Shown here: piece after piece, positions 1 through 11,500 of the stretch
How the letters are laid out: every line of letters starts with the position of its first letter
Position numbering within the stretch: position 1 is the first letter of the stretch
Assembly (NCBI RefSeq): GCF_001642475.1
Contig: NW_019173962.1
Span: 186,001 to 250,000 of the forward strand
Direction: 5' to 3'
Length of the DNA stretch: 64,000 nt
Source: Fonsecaea monophora
Taxonomy: Eukaryota; Ascomycota; Eurotiomycetes; Chaetothyriales; Herpotrichiellaceae
Made by a program: the position numbers and the translations under genes
Notes under the pieces: generated by a model
What the model saw: only the letters and a program-made list of their open reading frames with translations
Database searches by the model: none
Told to the model about the DNA's origin: nothing

Positions 1-278
1 TAAGGTGCAGGTTTTTCTAGTCACGCCAAATGGACCCAAGCTCTTGTAGTCCTTTCATCTCATCACCAGATATGAATACGTACAATGCGAACAACGAACC
101 ACCAACGAGAGTAACTGTCTAAAGTGGCTGTCTCACTGAGCAGGAGCCGGTGAAGTTACAGCAATAACGCCTTCGTCTCTAACGATAACGAAGGGGCACT
201 GCGAGGAGGATCAACGAGAGTATACATTGACTCAGATAGGTCTAGATTCTGTTGGTAGAATTGGCCACAGGAATCGCC

Positions 279-611
279 CTACTTGATTAAATGTATCGGA
301 TTTACGAGTTGTTCATGCGGAAAAGAAAACCCATGTTCTACATTCTTTGTTTTCCATCTCTTCACAATCAAATCAACTGGTTCCGTAGGGATTGTAATGC
401 TCCTAACAGACTTTTTGACACTGAACCCAACCATATTACACTCATCGAGGTGGTCTGGATTGTCGTAATCGAATACGATATAAGTGTTGCGTCCCCGAAC
501 GCTGCCCAGAAGAATCACTTTCTCCAGATCGCCTAACGCAAATTCGACAACCCTTGTCAATAGGGCATGGGGGATTTCGGCCTTTGAGGCCTTTTGAAGC
601 CTTTGAAGCAT
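279..611 (-). CDS. Possible small hypothetical protein or 3' exon
   Basis: An uninterrupted frame of 110 codons from an ATG at 611. The same frame stays open upstream to about 728, so this could be the last exon of a longer gene whose 5' part is not resolved. The translation has a balanced composition with a central stretch (SVRGRNTYIVFDYDNPDHL) that looks like alternating beta-strand and turn. I do not recognise a family, signal peptide or membrane segment. The lipase promoter lies to its right on the opposite strand. It could equally be a chance frame. Confidence 0.25.
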   Translation of the reverse strand: MLQRLQKASKAEIPHALLTRVVEFALGDLEKVILLGSVRGRNTYIVFDYDNPDHLDECNMVGFSVKKSVRSITIPTEPVDLIVKRWKTKNVEHGFSFPHEQLVNPIHLIK

Positions 612-1379
612 AGATGACACAGCGAATTGGACCGCAAAGAGGTGCTGGAGAATGTTGTGACATTTTGGAGATGAACGAAAGTTGGTGTGTCGCAGACTAA
701 GTTGTGTAGCCAGTGATGAATGCGGCGTCTAGCGAATTATATGTCCAATCTTCATCCGAAGTCTCCGAGGCACCAGACTCACTGCAAGATTCGCCGCTGA
801 GTATTCTGGTATTCGATGCTGACCGACATATATGCACGATCTACTATGTACGCTTCACATGTTTGACTTTACCAGCTTGGTGGATCCGAGGTTCAGATCT
901 TCTAGACACATTTGCCACATGTCGTGGACACGGTACTCCTGCCTGTTATCAATGATGCGGGAACATTATGGACAAAAGCTGCAACTGTGCCTGATGGAAA
1001 ATACGAAAGTTGGTCAAGGCGAGAGCTTCCATACGAACCAAGGTTAGCGTCTATTTCTATTTCTAACCAGATATGTACAGCACTTCTCAGCGTCAACGGT
1101 CGGCCTGGTTTTACAACGGTGCAACTTGAACAACCCATTCACCTATTCAGCAGTTCGAGCAGCAGGTCCGGGATGTCTGTATCTCCGTGCCCACTTCTCA
1201 CTGCGAAGCCGAAGGCGAAAGTCGTTTCTCAACCTTCCAATATCGCCGTGTCCAACTCTGTTGCACGATGGACGTGCCAGAGACCACTCCGTCCATTGAA
1301 CCCTATATAAGGGTTCTGGCCTGCTCTGAGATATAGAATGACCCAAGCATGAAAACTTGCCTTGGTAGAAGTTGAAATC
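612..1379. other. Intergenic region upstream of the lipase
   Basis: Several short overlapping frames exist here (the longest about 130 codons on the + strand near 912-1310), but none has recognisable protein features or matching splice signals. The right end is the promoter of the secretory lipase and carries a TATA element. Confidence 0.4.
1304..1310 (+). promoter_or_regulatory. TATA box of the lipase gene
   Basis: TATATAA lies 70 bp upstream of the lipase ATG, a normal fungal distance leaving a short leader. It is the clearest core promoter element in the first 2 kb. Confidence 0.55.
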
Positions 1380-2648
1380 ATGCGTTCCTTACTTGATCTG
1401 TCCGTTTGTGGTCTGTTGTTTTGTTTTGCTGTACTCCCGGCCACATCCATTTCATTGTCTTCTGAGGATACATTCTACATTGCTCCTCCCAACTATGAAT
1501 CCGCCGCACCAGGAACAATCTTGCGGGTGCGCGAGGTAACAGGAAATCTAACGTCGATCTACAATCTCAGTTCATCAGCGTACAATATCCTCTTTCGCAC
1601 CACCGATGCACAATATCAGCCATCGTGGGCAGTGACAACTTTATTCGTACCTTCAAATTTCACCAACAGCTCTGAAGGTGCCGCCCTCCTATCTTACCAA
1701 ATTCCTTACAACACCGCGGACGTGAGCCACAGTCCCAGCTATGTGCTTGGATCCGAGCTGGCAACAGGCCTAGTCCTTTCGGACATCAACTCTGCACTCA
1801 GCCATGGCTGGTTCGTCAATGTACCCGATTTTGAAGGTCCCTTGGCATCGTTTGGGTCAGGAGTCGCGGAAGGACACGCCACGCTTGATTCAGTTCGAGC
1901 TGTGCTGTCTTCAGGGTTTGGTCTTTCTCCCAATGCACGATATGCCATGTGGGGATACTCAGGAGGATCGATCGCGAGCGAATGGGCAACAGAACTTCAA
2001 GTCCAATATGCCCCGGAACTCAACTTCAGCGGCGTCGCACTGGGTGGCCTGGTCCCGAACGGCACGAGCATTCTACACACCATTGACGGGACGCCGGCGG
2101 CAGGATTGATCCCTTCGTTTCTCCTCGGCGTGGTGAAACAGTATCCCGCAGCGTACCAGGCCCTGACCAGCAACCTGAGACTCTCTGGCCCTCACAATGC
2201 AACAGGGTTCTTGGCCGTTCAAAACATGTCGTATCTGGAGGCGGCAGTCGCCTTCATGAACCAGAGCATCCTCGCCGACTATTTTGTCAATGGCACAGCT
2301 TTCCTCCAGCAGCCGGTCGTCCAGAGGGTATTCAACGTCGACGGACTGATGGGCTATCATGGTGTCCCGCAAATGCCAATGTTTATCTACAAGGCAATTC
2401 AGGACGAATACAGCCTGATCAGTGATACCGACACTCTTGTCAATAGATACTGCGGCGCAGGGGCCAATATCTTATACCAGAGAAATAGGGCAGGTAATCA
2501 CCTCGACGAAGAGACAAATGGAGATGAACGGGCTTTCGACTGGTTGGAAGCAGCATTGAACGGGACGCTCACGATGCAGCCAGGATGCACGGTTCAGAAT
2601 GTGACGGTCAATATCACCTCACATGCGCCGTTTGCGCTGCCACCCTGA
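1380..2648 (+). CDS. Secretory lipase (LIP family, alpha/beta hydrolase)
   Basis: A 422-residue single-exon protein. Residues 1-24 form a signal peptide (MRSLLDLSVCGLLFCFAVLP then a small-residue cleavage zone). Many NxS/T sequons (for example NLT, NFT, NGT, NMS, NVT) fit a secreted glycoprotein. The nucleophile elbow WGYSGGS places the catalytic Ser at about residue 194. The downstream block MPMFIYKAIQDEYSLISDTD carries the likely catalytic Asp (about 349-351), and the His is probably in GNHLDEETNG (about 374). This Ser-Asp-His order and length match the Candida LIP / CAL-A type secretory lipase family, which hydrolyses extracellular triacylglycerols or related esters. The frame extends upstream only through a TTG, so the ATG at 1380 is preferred. 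Substrate is unknown. Confidence 0.9.
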   Translation: MRSLLDLSVCGLLFCFAVLPATSISLSSEDTFYIAPPNYESAAPGTILRVREVTGNLTSIYNLSSSAYNILFRTTDAQYQPSWAVTTLFVPSNFTNSSEGAALLSYQIPYNTADVSHSPSYVLGSELATGLVLSDINSALSHGWFVNVPDFEGPLASFGSGVAEGHATLDSVRAVLSSGFGLSPNARYAMWGYSGGSIASEWATELQVQYAPELNFSGVALGGLVPNGTSILHTIDGTPAAGLIPSFLLGVVKQYPAAYQALTSNLRLSGPHNATGFLAVQNMSYLEAAVAFMNQSILADYFVNGTAFLQQPVVQRVFNVDGLMGYHGVPQMPMFIYKAIQDEYSLISDTDTLVNRYCGAGANILYQRNRAGNHLDEETNGDERAFDWLEAALNGTLTMQPGCTVQNVTVNITSHAPFALPP

Positions 2649-5600
2649 TCGCACAAACGTTTGTCATTTAGAACAGTAGTCGATCTACAAGTACATTAAA
2701 ATGATAATCTAGTCCAACGTTTTCTGGTCGAGTATTCCACGACTTCACTTGCATTGTTAGAAATGGCGCAGATAGATGGCTAAATGAGTCTCGAACTACA
2801 GTGCCACCCCTTCGACAGAAAGGAAAGGCATGGTCGGCATTGGTGAGCGGCATGGGATGCTGGCGTTGTGGACGAAGGACAGCGGAATTTTGTTTAACCC
2901 CCCGCTGGTTGACTCCCAGACGGAACTCGCCCCTGGCTGCCTGGTCAATCGGTCGCGAGACATTGTCTTTCCACTCCCGCCCTCGGTGTGGAAGGATTTT
3001 GGGCTATCCGTACCAGACCATACGGGTAGGGCGTCGACCAAAGGAGTCCCGTAACTGACGGAAAATGATGGAGTGGTGGGACCTCCAAATGGAATCGATA
3101 TATCACCAACACACCCGAACAATAGTCATAGCGTTTTCCGCGGTGGTTTGTGGAGTATGGCACTTCGAAGGCTTTGTTGTGTGGACTTCCCCAATTGAGT
3201 GGCAACTATTGCTTGCAAAAATGATCCTTTATCCGGCCTCTATTGTTGTAGTGGTGGTCGGGACCGTCGATCCTGAACGGGCGCATCCGAACCCGGACCT
3301 GAAGAAACATTGCCGCAAGCCCTATGAAGCTAAATGTTGACACTCGGGCTGTCCAGGGGCCAGTAAGGTGAGACGTCACCAGACGCGATCTACCTGAATC
3401 CCTTCCGTCTCCAGACACTTTCTCATGCCGAATGCTGTCAGCGGGGGAAAGGCAAACTCGAAAATTCTGTTGAGAAGCCAATGCAGGACCCTTTCGCGAG
3501 AGGACAGGGGGGACTGAGGGCCTCTTGAGGTCTCGACTCGGGCATTTAACAAGGTGTGGCAAAATCGGGACAGCACTCCAAGTCAGTAGCAGACCATTGG
3601 AGCTGAGACTGACTTCAACTCTGTTCAGGGCCATGATGATCGACGAGTATGCCGGTAAATCTCTCTTTGTTCAGACGATGCTGAGCACCTTTCAGGACAT
3701 CTCGATCCATCCCCGGCAAATAGACTGGAGGGGGCGACGACGATGATCATCATGCTGGATCACGCAACAGTGAATATCCTCAAGTTGGTTTATAGAGCAA
3801 ACCGCCTAAAGTTGCACGGTAACGGAATAGTCCTCGATCATGGGAAAGTATCGCGATCAGATTCGGAAGGCAACATTTCGATAGACGCAATCGGGAGTCG
3901 CCGGGCATTGGATGCGGTCTTGGCAACTGCGGTAACGTGACATGTGAGGAAAACGGTGGAGCATTAAGACAATGAGGGAAATATACGGTGGAGCATGGAG
4001 GCTGCGATTTGCCGCTGGGTCTTTGTCACCTCGCATCGCACTCTTCATCGCGCCTCTATCGAGTTGTCATCTCCGAATCACGTAAATCTGATCAAGCAGA
4101 AATTTCCCACAAGACAAGTTGGGTGCCAGTGGTACCAGAGTCGGACCCATCGCCACATCCGAATGGGGTCTAGCAACCTCGTGATCACCTATTTTGCACG
4201 CAACCAACAGACGCATCCTTCTTCGTGGACAAGTCAGAGTATGTCACTCAGGCTTGTCACTGTTGTGTTCCTAGCGTCCTTGCCACCCTCAACGTTGACT
4301 CGTCAGGCAACGTGGCTCGAAATCTGTCAAACCAGTCAGCTCGAAACTCACCCGCAGCGAACCCAAAGGGGGGCACTGCTGCCTCACCAGAAAAGGGCGC
4401 TTGCCGACGTCCCCATGTATTCCTCCTACGTAATCTTGTGTCACCAGGCACTAAGAGTTGTTTGACACGCTCGATGCGAAGCTCGTATCACCACCAGTCA
4501 GCGTTCGCTCCAAATGGCATCCTGGTCAATCAATGCCTCAAGTGCAAAAGCTAGGACCCCTCGCCTGTGGGCTGGTCGAAGTTTGACTGCCCAACACCCA
4601 TGCAAACAAGCCCTTTGGAAAAGACGGTTATCAATGGCGATCCTGAGACACGCGAAACGACCCTCTCGCTCAAGCGTTCCACACCCTACGCACTCGAACA
4701 ATTTCGGTAAGGCTCAAAGTGGGGACAACTGGTTTATCCTCTACTGGCGCTATTGGTTATTGTCTTCTACAAAGAACTCCTGATCTACCATGTTCATTCA
4801 TTCTTTGGAGGAGGTCACATGGACCCGTTGAGAGCGGAGCTCCACCCACCATTCACAGTCACCCATCTGTAAATTGTGTTGCGGATCACAATCCCCTTTG
4901 CCATTTTCGAATGGTGTAGGGAGACAATTGGGCCTGCCTTACCACTAGCACATCGTGGCGAATCAAAAGGTGTCAGATAACAATAAGTTACAAGCCACAG
5001 AGAAGTCGGCTGCCGACAATTCCGCCGAGGCTGGCACTGCAGCGTGACCCAAGGCGCAGAGGCAAATTGGGTTCTGGTGCGAAGGGGACCACTACACTAC
5101 TGGGAGCCTGGACTCTGCTAGAGCCCTCTGTGTGTGTTTGGGCGTCCCGTGCTCTCGATCTCGACAGTCTCACCACGCTGCAACTCTCTTTCAATTTGCG
5201 AGAGTTGGTGGCTGAAAACAGACTCCGGCCATTGTTTAGCAGGTAGGGGCCCCCCTATCTGTGGAATGAGTGTGCAGCAAAACACCCTCAAGGGTGAATA
5301 CCTACATAGAAACAAGTGGGCTCGAAAGTTATGTGGTCAACGCAGACTACGTAGCGCTGACCAGAATGCAGCCCTCGCCAGAGATAGTAATCTCCATCGT
5401 GAAGGGAGCCTTGTGTCCGGAGTAGGCGACAGAGTGTCCGCCGCCCGGATGAGTTGCAAATCTCAGAACGCCCATGGGGGCAATTGGGCAGGAATGAGGG
5501 AAGAGCACTGCATGATGCTTCTGCCGCTATTCCAGCACACCCCCTTCGCGCTGGGGTGGACTCTGGTAGGCCGTGGGTGATTGGACGTTCAAAGTGATTG

Positions 5601-7264
5601 GGAGCAAGGGATGCAGTTGAGCAAGTTCGGACCGTCAGGGTGCGGTTAGTGCTGGGGAGGCAGGGCCAGTGTCCAGCATTGTCCAGCATTGCAACCTGCG
5701 TACTTTGCAGACCGACCAGGCCGCAGTTCCTTTTTGCCCTGCCATTTTCAGAGTCTGGGCTACTGAGCCCGCCATCATCTGGCATCCAGGGACCCCTTCC
5801 TTGGTTGAAACACGAGCGAATGGCGATGGATGTCTGCCCAGGCCAGCACTAGCCCCCTTCCAACTCTTCCAGGCGCGAGGCGCAAAAAAGCAACACACGA
5901 TCCAAGCGTCTCTCACCGACCAGGCCACTCCCCGACCTGCCGATGGACGATCAAATTTTTTCATGGTTGCTCGTCTCATGTCCGATGCCGTCTGTGCTGG
6001 CGCCGGGAGCACCCAATCGCTATCCACCAAAGGCCCCCTCCAATGGTGTCAACCATTCCACACTTGAAAGAGACGGTTTGACCAGGCTTGCCTTGATGAA
6101 GCAGAACACGGCAGGCTGGATGGGAGTCTGCGTCTACCTGGTCGTGGCGTCACACCTGAAATCTCTCACAGAAAGCCATTGGTGTTAATTTTACAGCCAA
6201 CACCCGGAAGAAGGCGGGCGGCGAATTTGGGTATGGCAACCCGAACACAGTGCCCTCGTACTTTGCCAGTCAACAGCCCAAAACGAGTGTGCTTCCGGGC
6301 ATGGCCATGTCGAATTTCGCCTTCCTCCGTGGTGTGGGAACCCAACCCTGCAAGCACCCCAAGAATGCAGATTTGGTTGATTGGGGTGCTGGATAGTGCT
6401 CGTCAGGGAGAGCAGCTACTGGTCGACCTGCTAGCGCTGGCGCTCGGTCTCGCAAGGAACGCTGATCTGTTGTCGGTGGTGACAAGAAATGCGCCCAGCC
6501 ACTTGGTGATCCGCTCATCGCCCACTTTTCCACCGACCCAAGACTATGCAACCCACTTGTGCCCGTGTCTCCTGCCAGACGGTGCCCGCCTCGTCTTGCT
6601 TCCTCTGGCTGGCCTAAACCAAAACCGCTCATGAAGAGCTCGTCATCCAGCGTCCCCAGCGTCAGACTACAGCCCAGGGTTTGCGAACTTTGACGCATCG
6701 ATGTGGGCCCTGCCCCTTCCTGGCGTACTATTCGCAGCACCCTCTGACCAGGTTCTGACGGCTTTTTTGCCCCACAAGCATGGGTGGCATGAGTGTGGGC
6801 GGTCCGTGCGTCGACGCTTGCCATGTTCGCCATGCTCGCAATGGCTCTTTTCGAGTACAACGTCCGTCATACCTAAAAGGACATGATATTGCCTCTATAC
6901 CTCAATACATCTACTCGCATCAACACCACCACCACCACCACCACAAAACCATCCAACATCCCACCTGGAACCTCTTAACCTCTCTCCTATATCTCACTAT
7001 CTACTCTCTGCTCTGTATCACTTTGTATCCCCATACCTTCTGGTCTCTCCTTTACCTGCTCGACTTCCAAGCCGATCACCACATATCATAATCCATTGGA
7101 CCTACATTCCATATCCAGGGACTGGCCACATTTCTGTTACATTTCCTCAAAACACGTCTCTGGACCTCTTCTGGACCCATGTTTTGAACTGTTCTTTTTG
7201 GTCTTGCTCGACTCTCCTCCCTTTTCCTAGACCAAGTACTCCGTACTTTTGGGCTCTCCCAAGA
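2649..7264. other. Gene-poor region and long kinase upstream region
   Basis: About 4.6 kb without a recognisable gene. The longest frames (142 codons at 3206-3634 minus, 165 at 5288-5785 minus, 196 at 6270-6860 minus) are low-complexity or Pro/Ser/Arg-rich and have no convincing motif or splice structure. The right part, from about 6880, is CT-rich and CA-rich and looks like promoter and long 5' leader of the kinase at 7265. Confidence 0.4.
6924..6944. repeat. (CAC)n trinucleotide repeat
   Basis: Seven consecutive CAC units in the CT/CA-rich sequence about 320 bp upstream of the kinase start codon, probably in its 5' leader or promoter. Confidence 0.8.
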
Positions 7265-8574
7265 ATGCTATTGACGCCACCATCGTCCCCTCAACTCGCG
7301 ACTTGCCTTTCACCAGAGGACCGATTGGGGTGCGTTCTTGCTGGCCGACTCGAACTGGTCTCCATCCTAGGGATTGGCGCTTATGGAGTGGTCTACCAGG
7401 CCATCGACAGACACACAAACATCCCCTATGCCGTGAAGGCCCTACCCAAGATTGGATTGGATCCCAGACAACGACGCTTCCAACACCGCGAGATTGCCCT
7501 TCACCACCAAGCCAGCCAACATCCCAATGTTGTCTCGCTGCTTCGCATTCTGGAGAGCCCGGACTGCACATACGTGGTGATGGAATTCTGCCCTGAAGGC
7601 GACCTGTTCTCCAATATCACTGAACATGGCCGATTTGTCGGTGACGACCAACTGGCCAAGCATGCTTTCTTGCAGATTTTGGATGCCGTCCAGTATTGCC
7701 ATTCCATCGGGATCTACCATAGGGACCTCAAGCCCGAGAACATCCTGGTTACCAACCACGGCCACACTGTCAAACTCGCAGACTTTGGGCTTGCCACCAC
7801 CGATTCCATCACTTCGGACTTCGGGTGTGGATCTACGTTCTACATGTCTCCAGGTACGCTCATCTGGCCCCTCCCCATATTCCTCATCGTTGGGTCCATA
7901 TGCTAACAACCTTCTCAGAGTGTCAACAAGCGCCCACACGGCCGTACGCCCGTTATGCCGCTGCACCCAACGATGTCTGGAGCCTGGGCGTTATCCTGGT
8001 GAACTTGACCTGTGGCCGCAATCCCTGGAAGAAGGCCTCTCCCGATGATTCCACGTTTCGTGCATTCTTGAAGGATCCCAAGTTCCTCAGCTCGATCTTA
8101 CCCATCTCCCCTGAGTTGAACATGATCCTGAGACGCATCTTCGAGTGCGACCCGCACAAGAGGATTACCCTCCAGGAGCTTCGCGAGTTGATCCTCAATT
8201 GTCCGAGGTTGACGACCAATTCGTACAATACCCTCCCTCCGTCGCCTCCTGCGTCTCCCTACGATTACGTGGACCCAATGGATTGTGCCAACATGGCTCT
8301 GCCACCCTCGCCACCTGCTTCGCCATCTCCGCCACAACATTTCCAACCTCAACCTTCGGAGTGGTCTTTGTTTGAACCTGCTTCCAAGCAGAGTTCCTCT
8401 TGCTCTTCGCTTTCGACGGATTCCGGATACGAGTCCGAGGCTCCTTTCCATGATGCTGGCCAACGTTTACAACCCCCCGTCTTCAACTTCTATGGCAACG
8501 TTATTCCGCTGAATGAGCACGAAAAGCCTTACTATCCGCAACCGAATTTTGTTCCTTCGGTTGCCGCGTTTTAA
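7265..8574 (+). CDS. RAN1/KSP1-type serine/threonine protein kinase
   Basis: Two exons, 7265-7853 and 7919-8574, encode 414 residues. The 65-bp intron has a GTACGC donor, a TGCTAAC branch site and a CAG acceptor. Splicing restores the activation-segment motif YMSPECQQ. Kinase landmarks are the glycine loop GIGAYGVVY (36-44), the ATP lysine in YAVKAL (K58), HRDLKPEN (152-159), DFG (173-175) and SPE (195-197). The catalytic domain ends near residue 320. It is followed by a Pro/Ser-rich tail containing LPPSPPASP twice. The start MLLTPPSSPQ fits fungal relatives of S. pombe Ran1/Pat1, a repressor of meiotic entry. In filamentous fungi the role may be in development or nutrient signalling; that role is inferred. 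The upstream in-frame extension begins only with TTG. Confidence 0.92.
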
Positions 8575-11500
8575 TCTTCCGACTTTGTTTTACATACGTT
8601 ATGCAGCAATCTTGTCGACGCTGTAACGAGTTAACGGTGTTACGATTGGGGTTTCCCCTCCCATTTTCTGGATACCCTGGTGGTCGAATTTACGATATTA
8701 CTTTACAAAAAACTTCTTTACCGGAATGGACTGGACATATTCAGGAAAAGCCAAGGGGTGATGCAGATTTACAGGAGAAAGTCAGCGCATTTGTCGGCAT
8801 CCTTTACTAGACCGTGGATTCTCTTTTATGTGTGTGTGCATGCGCGTGTGTTGGGGAGCCTGAGCGTCGAAAGTTATCGGATGAGAAGAAAAAACTAGGG
8901 GAAAGGCAGGCGCGTTTGGAAGAGTATAGTCACTGTCCCTCAAACCAAGTGCTGGCGCGAGATGACATGATGGGTATATGGGGGGAGGGTTTTTTGTCAC
9001 TGTTACTGTTACGCTACGAGGATTACTTGTGCAACATCCTATCTGAGGACATATCCTAGGATCAACCATGCAAGCCGGCTTTGGGTCATTCGAATCCCAG
9101 GATGATGAACACTTGAGTCTCAACACTGGGATTCCACAGGCTGACTCTGGACGCCTTGTCCGCCGCAGTCCGTGTTCAGCTCCAGGGTTTTCATGGCTTG
9201 AAGGGTATATTGTAAATAGCTTCAAATCGACGGAGAATCAAAATGTCGAATAATATCAACTCTGGGTCCAAAACAATTGTATTCTACTGATTCAGAACAG
9301 GTTTCTGAAAATTGGAATGCTCATTGACCTCGCCGTCGCTCTGAAAGTTACGTGGCGTATGCACGTGGCTGAAGGCGACTTTTCCGGATGCCCTCGAAGT
9401 ATGGAAGTGGCAAAGAAGGGGAATCTGTCTTCCTCCCCCCATTTCACACCCTTCCAGACCTCTTCCCATCGATCCATCGCCGATCAGTCGAGGGTATCTC
9501 CCTCCGACCATTCAGCTGGGAGAGAGGGGTTTGTGGCCGCCCTCTCCCGCGGTTCTATTCCTGACGACATCATGTTTTTGCCATTCAGCGCAGCCTGCGA
9601 GGCAGCCTTCGCCCCGACTGTGCCGCTGGGGTGGCTCACTAATGCAAGCCCCTTCTGTTCCAGCCTTCGTCTTGACAGCGCATGCGTCAGCCTCTCGGCT
9701 TTGATAGGATGCATTGGCTGCCTTACTCCTCTTTCTTGCCCCGCTTTGTCGACCCTTCGATGACTTTCTTTGGCAGGATCCTCACCCACCTACGGTCTCA
9801 CGGTTGGTCAGGTTGGCAAATCCTCAAGACTTTTGCCACGGACTACTGCAAGGTAGGCTGCAACCTTCACCTGCGTCTTCAATCCAGATGAACCTTGGTA
9901 TCCTCCGCTCCTACGAATGATAGAACAAGATTTTGGGGTCTCCGGCTTCAATGGGGTGGCACGAGGGATCCCGTCCATCCTATTACCTGGAGAAAGGATA
10001 TCCATGTCCGAACTTGAGGGCGAAACCGACCAGATTTACATGAGACTAACCCAAGGATATCGGAGAAATAGCCCCTCACCTCCTGCGCCGCGCACACTGA
10101 GCACCACCGAAACCTACCGCTAAGAATACGACCACCCATCAGAATCGAAAGCGTCCCTCCATCATGGGCGACTTATGCAGGAGCTTTGACGTTCGCTACC
10201 CTCCAGTGATCGACCCTTGGAACTTTGAGAACAACGATGGGCTCCAGACTGGCCTGCTAGGCGTAGTTTTGGGCACGGTTGAGGGTTGTTTTCAGTCCTG
10301 GCTGAAAAGCAGGAGGGTTTCGATACCCAAGAACGACTCCTGCAGCCTTCCAGACAAAGGATAGTTGGACCAAGGAGTGCGAGGAGGGGCAGCGACGGAG
10401 CAATAACCACACAGTCCCTCAATGCTGATTGACTAGCGAGCGCCCACACGAGGGGTCAACAGCCCTTCCAAGTACCTCCGATGTTTGTACAGACAGTTCA
10501 GTAACTCAGTACCCCTCTCCCCATCCCGCTTTGACAGGTTGGGCATTGTGTCACCGATAAGCCTTGATCCAATCCTGTCGACGATGCTGAGTTCTACGTC
10601 AGCCCCATGATTGTGCGCCTACACCACCTCGATGGGAGCCATGATGTTTCAAACAAGAGAAAAACTGGGGCCGAGTTGTTGAAAGTCACAATATACCTGC
10701 TGTTCGGATGCTGACCGTGGCAGTGACCGAAGTCAGCAGAGAAACAAGAAGCCAGAAGTCCCGTACCTTGAACCTGGAGAGCAAGCCCATGTCCTGGCAG
10801 GCCTGAGACGGCCGACAAAAAGCCACGGAAGGACTGTAGGTACTACTCGAGAGGGCCAAAGTCACTTGGGCACAATCGTTCTTGACGCCGCCCCCAGCCT
10901 CAGCGACGAGCCAGTGGCTCTCGCGAAGCCATGTGCTTTTCAAAGCGAGCTTCCTTTGTTGGAAAGGTCCATTTTCTCGAACAAACTCGGGGACCTTTGG
11001 CAGACTGTTCTTGGATTTGACTTCCACCCAATTGAGACGTCAGACTCTTCCGAAGCGAGCCGTGCTACAGATAACTCGGCGATCTGTTAGGGGTATAGGT
11101 CGTTTGCAAATTGCGCCCACTCACGTCGCTTTGCGTCCGGAATGCCTGGCACGCTCAATTCTAATGACAATGTCCACTGTTCGAGCGGCTGTTCAGATTC
11201 GCAAGCACGGTGGATAACCCAGCAGCCACGAGATACGGTTGGCATCCTCACTCTTCGCTACTCAGTCAGCTGGAGTGTATGGCATGAAGGGGTGGCATCA
11301 CCAGGCTTGATCACCTAGTCTAGGAAGCCGAGCACTGCTCGACGACGACGCCAGTACTAAATCGGAGCGTCCATCTAGATACCTTCTGTTGCCGCCATGA
11401 TGGTTCTACATGGTCTCCTTACCATCCGTCATTTGAAAAGGTAAGAGTCAGTGGATCGAAGCAGCATCTCTGCGGTTGGTTGAAAGACAATGTCAAGTCA

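Noticed and set aside
912..1310. 132-codon plus-strand frame upstream of the lipase
   Set aside because: No start context, Ser-rich low-complexity segment, overlaps the lipase TATA element, no family resemblance.
6270..6860. 196-codon minus-strand frame in the kinase upstream region
   Set aside because: Composition is Gly/Ser/Arg/Pro-rich without predicted structure, no motif, and competing frames of similar length on the other strand.
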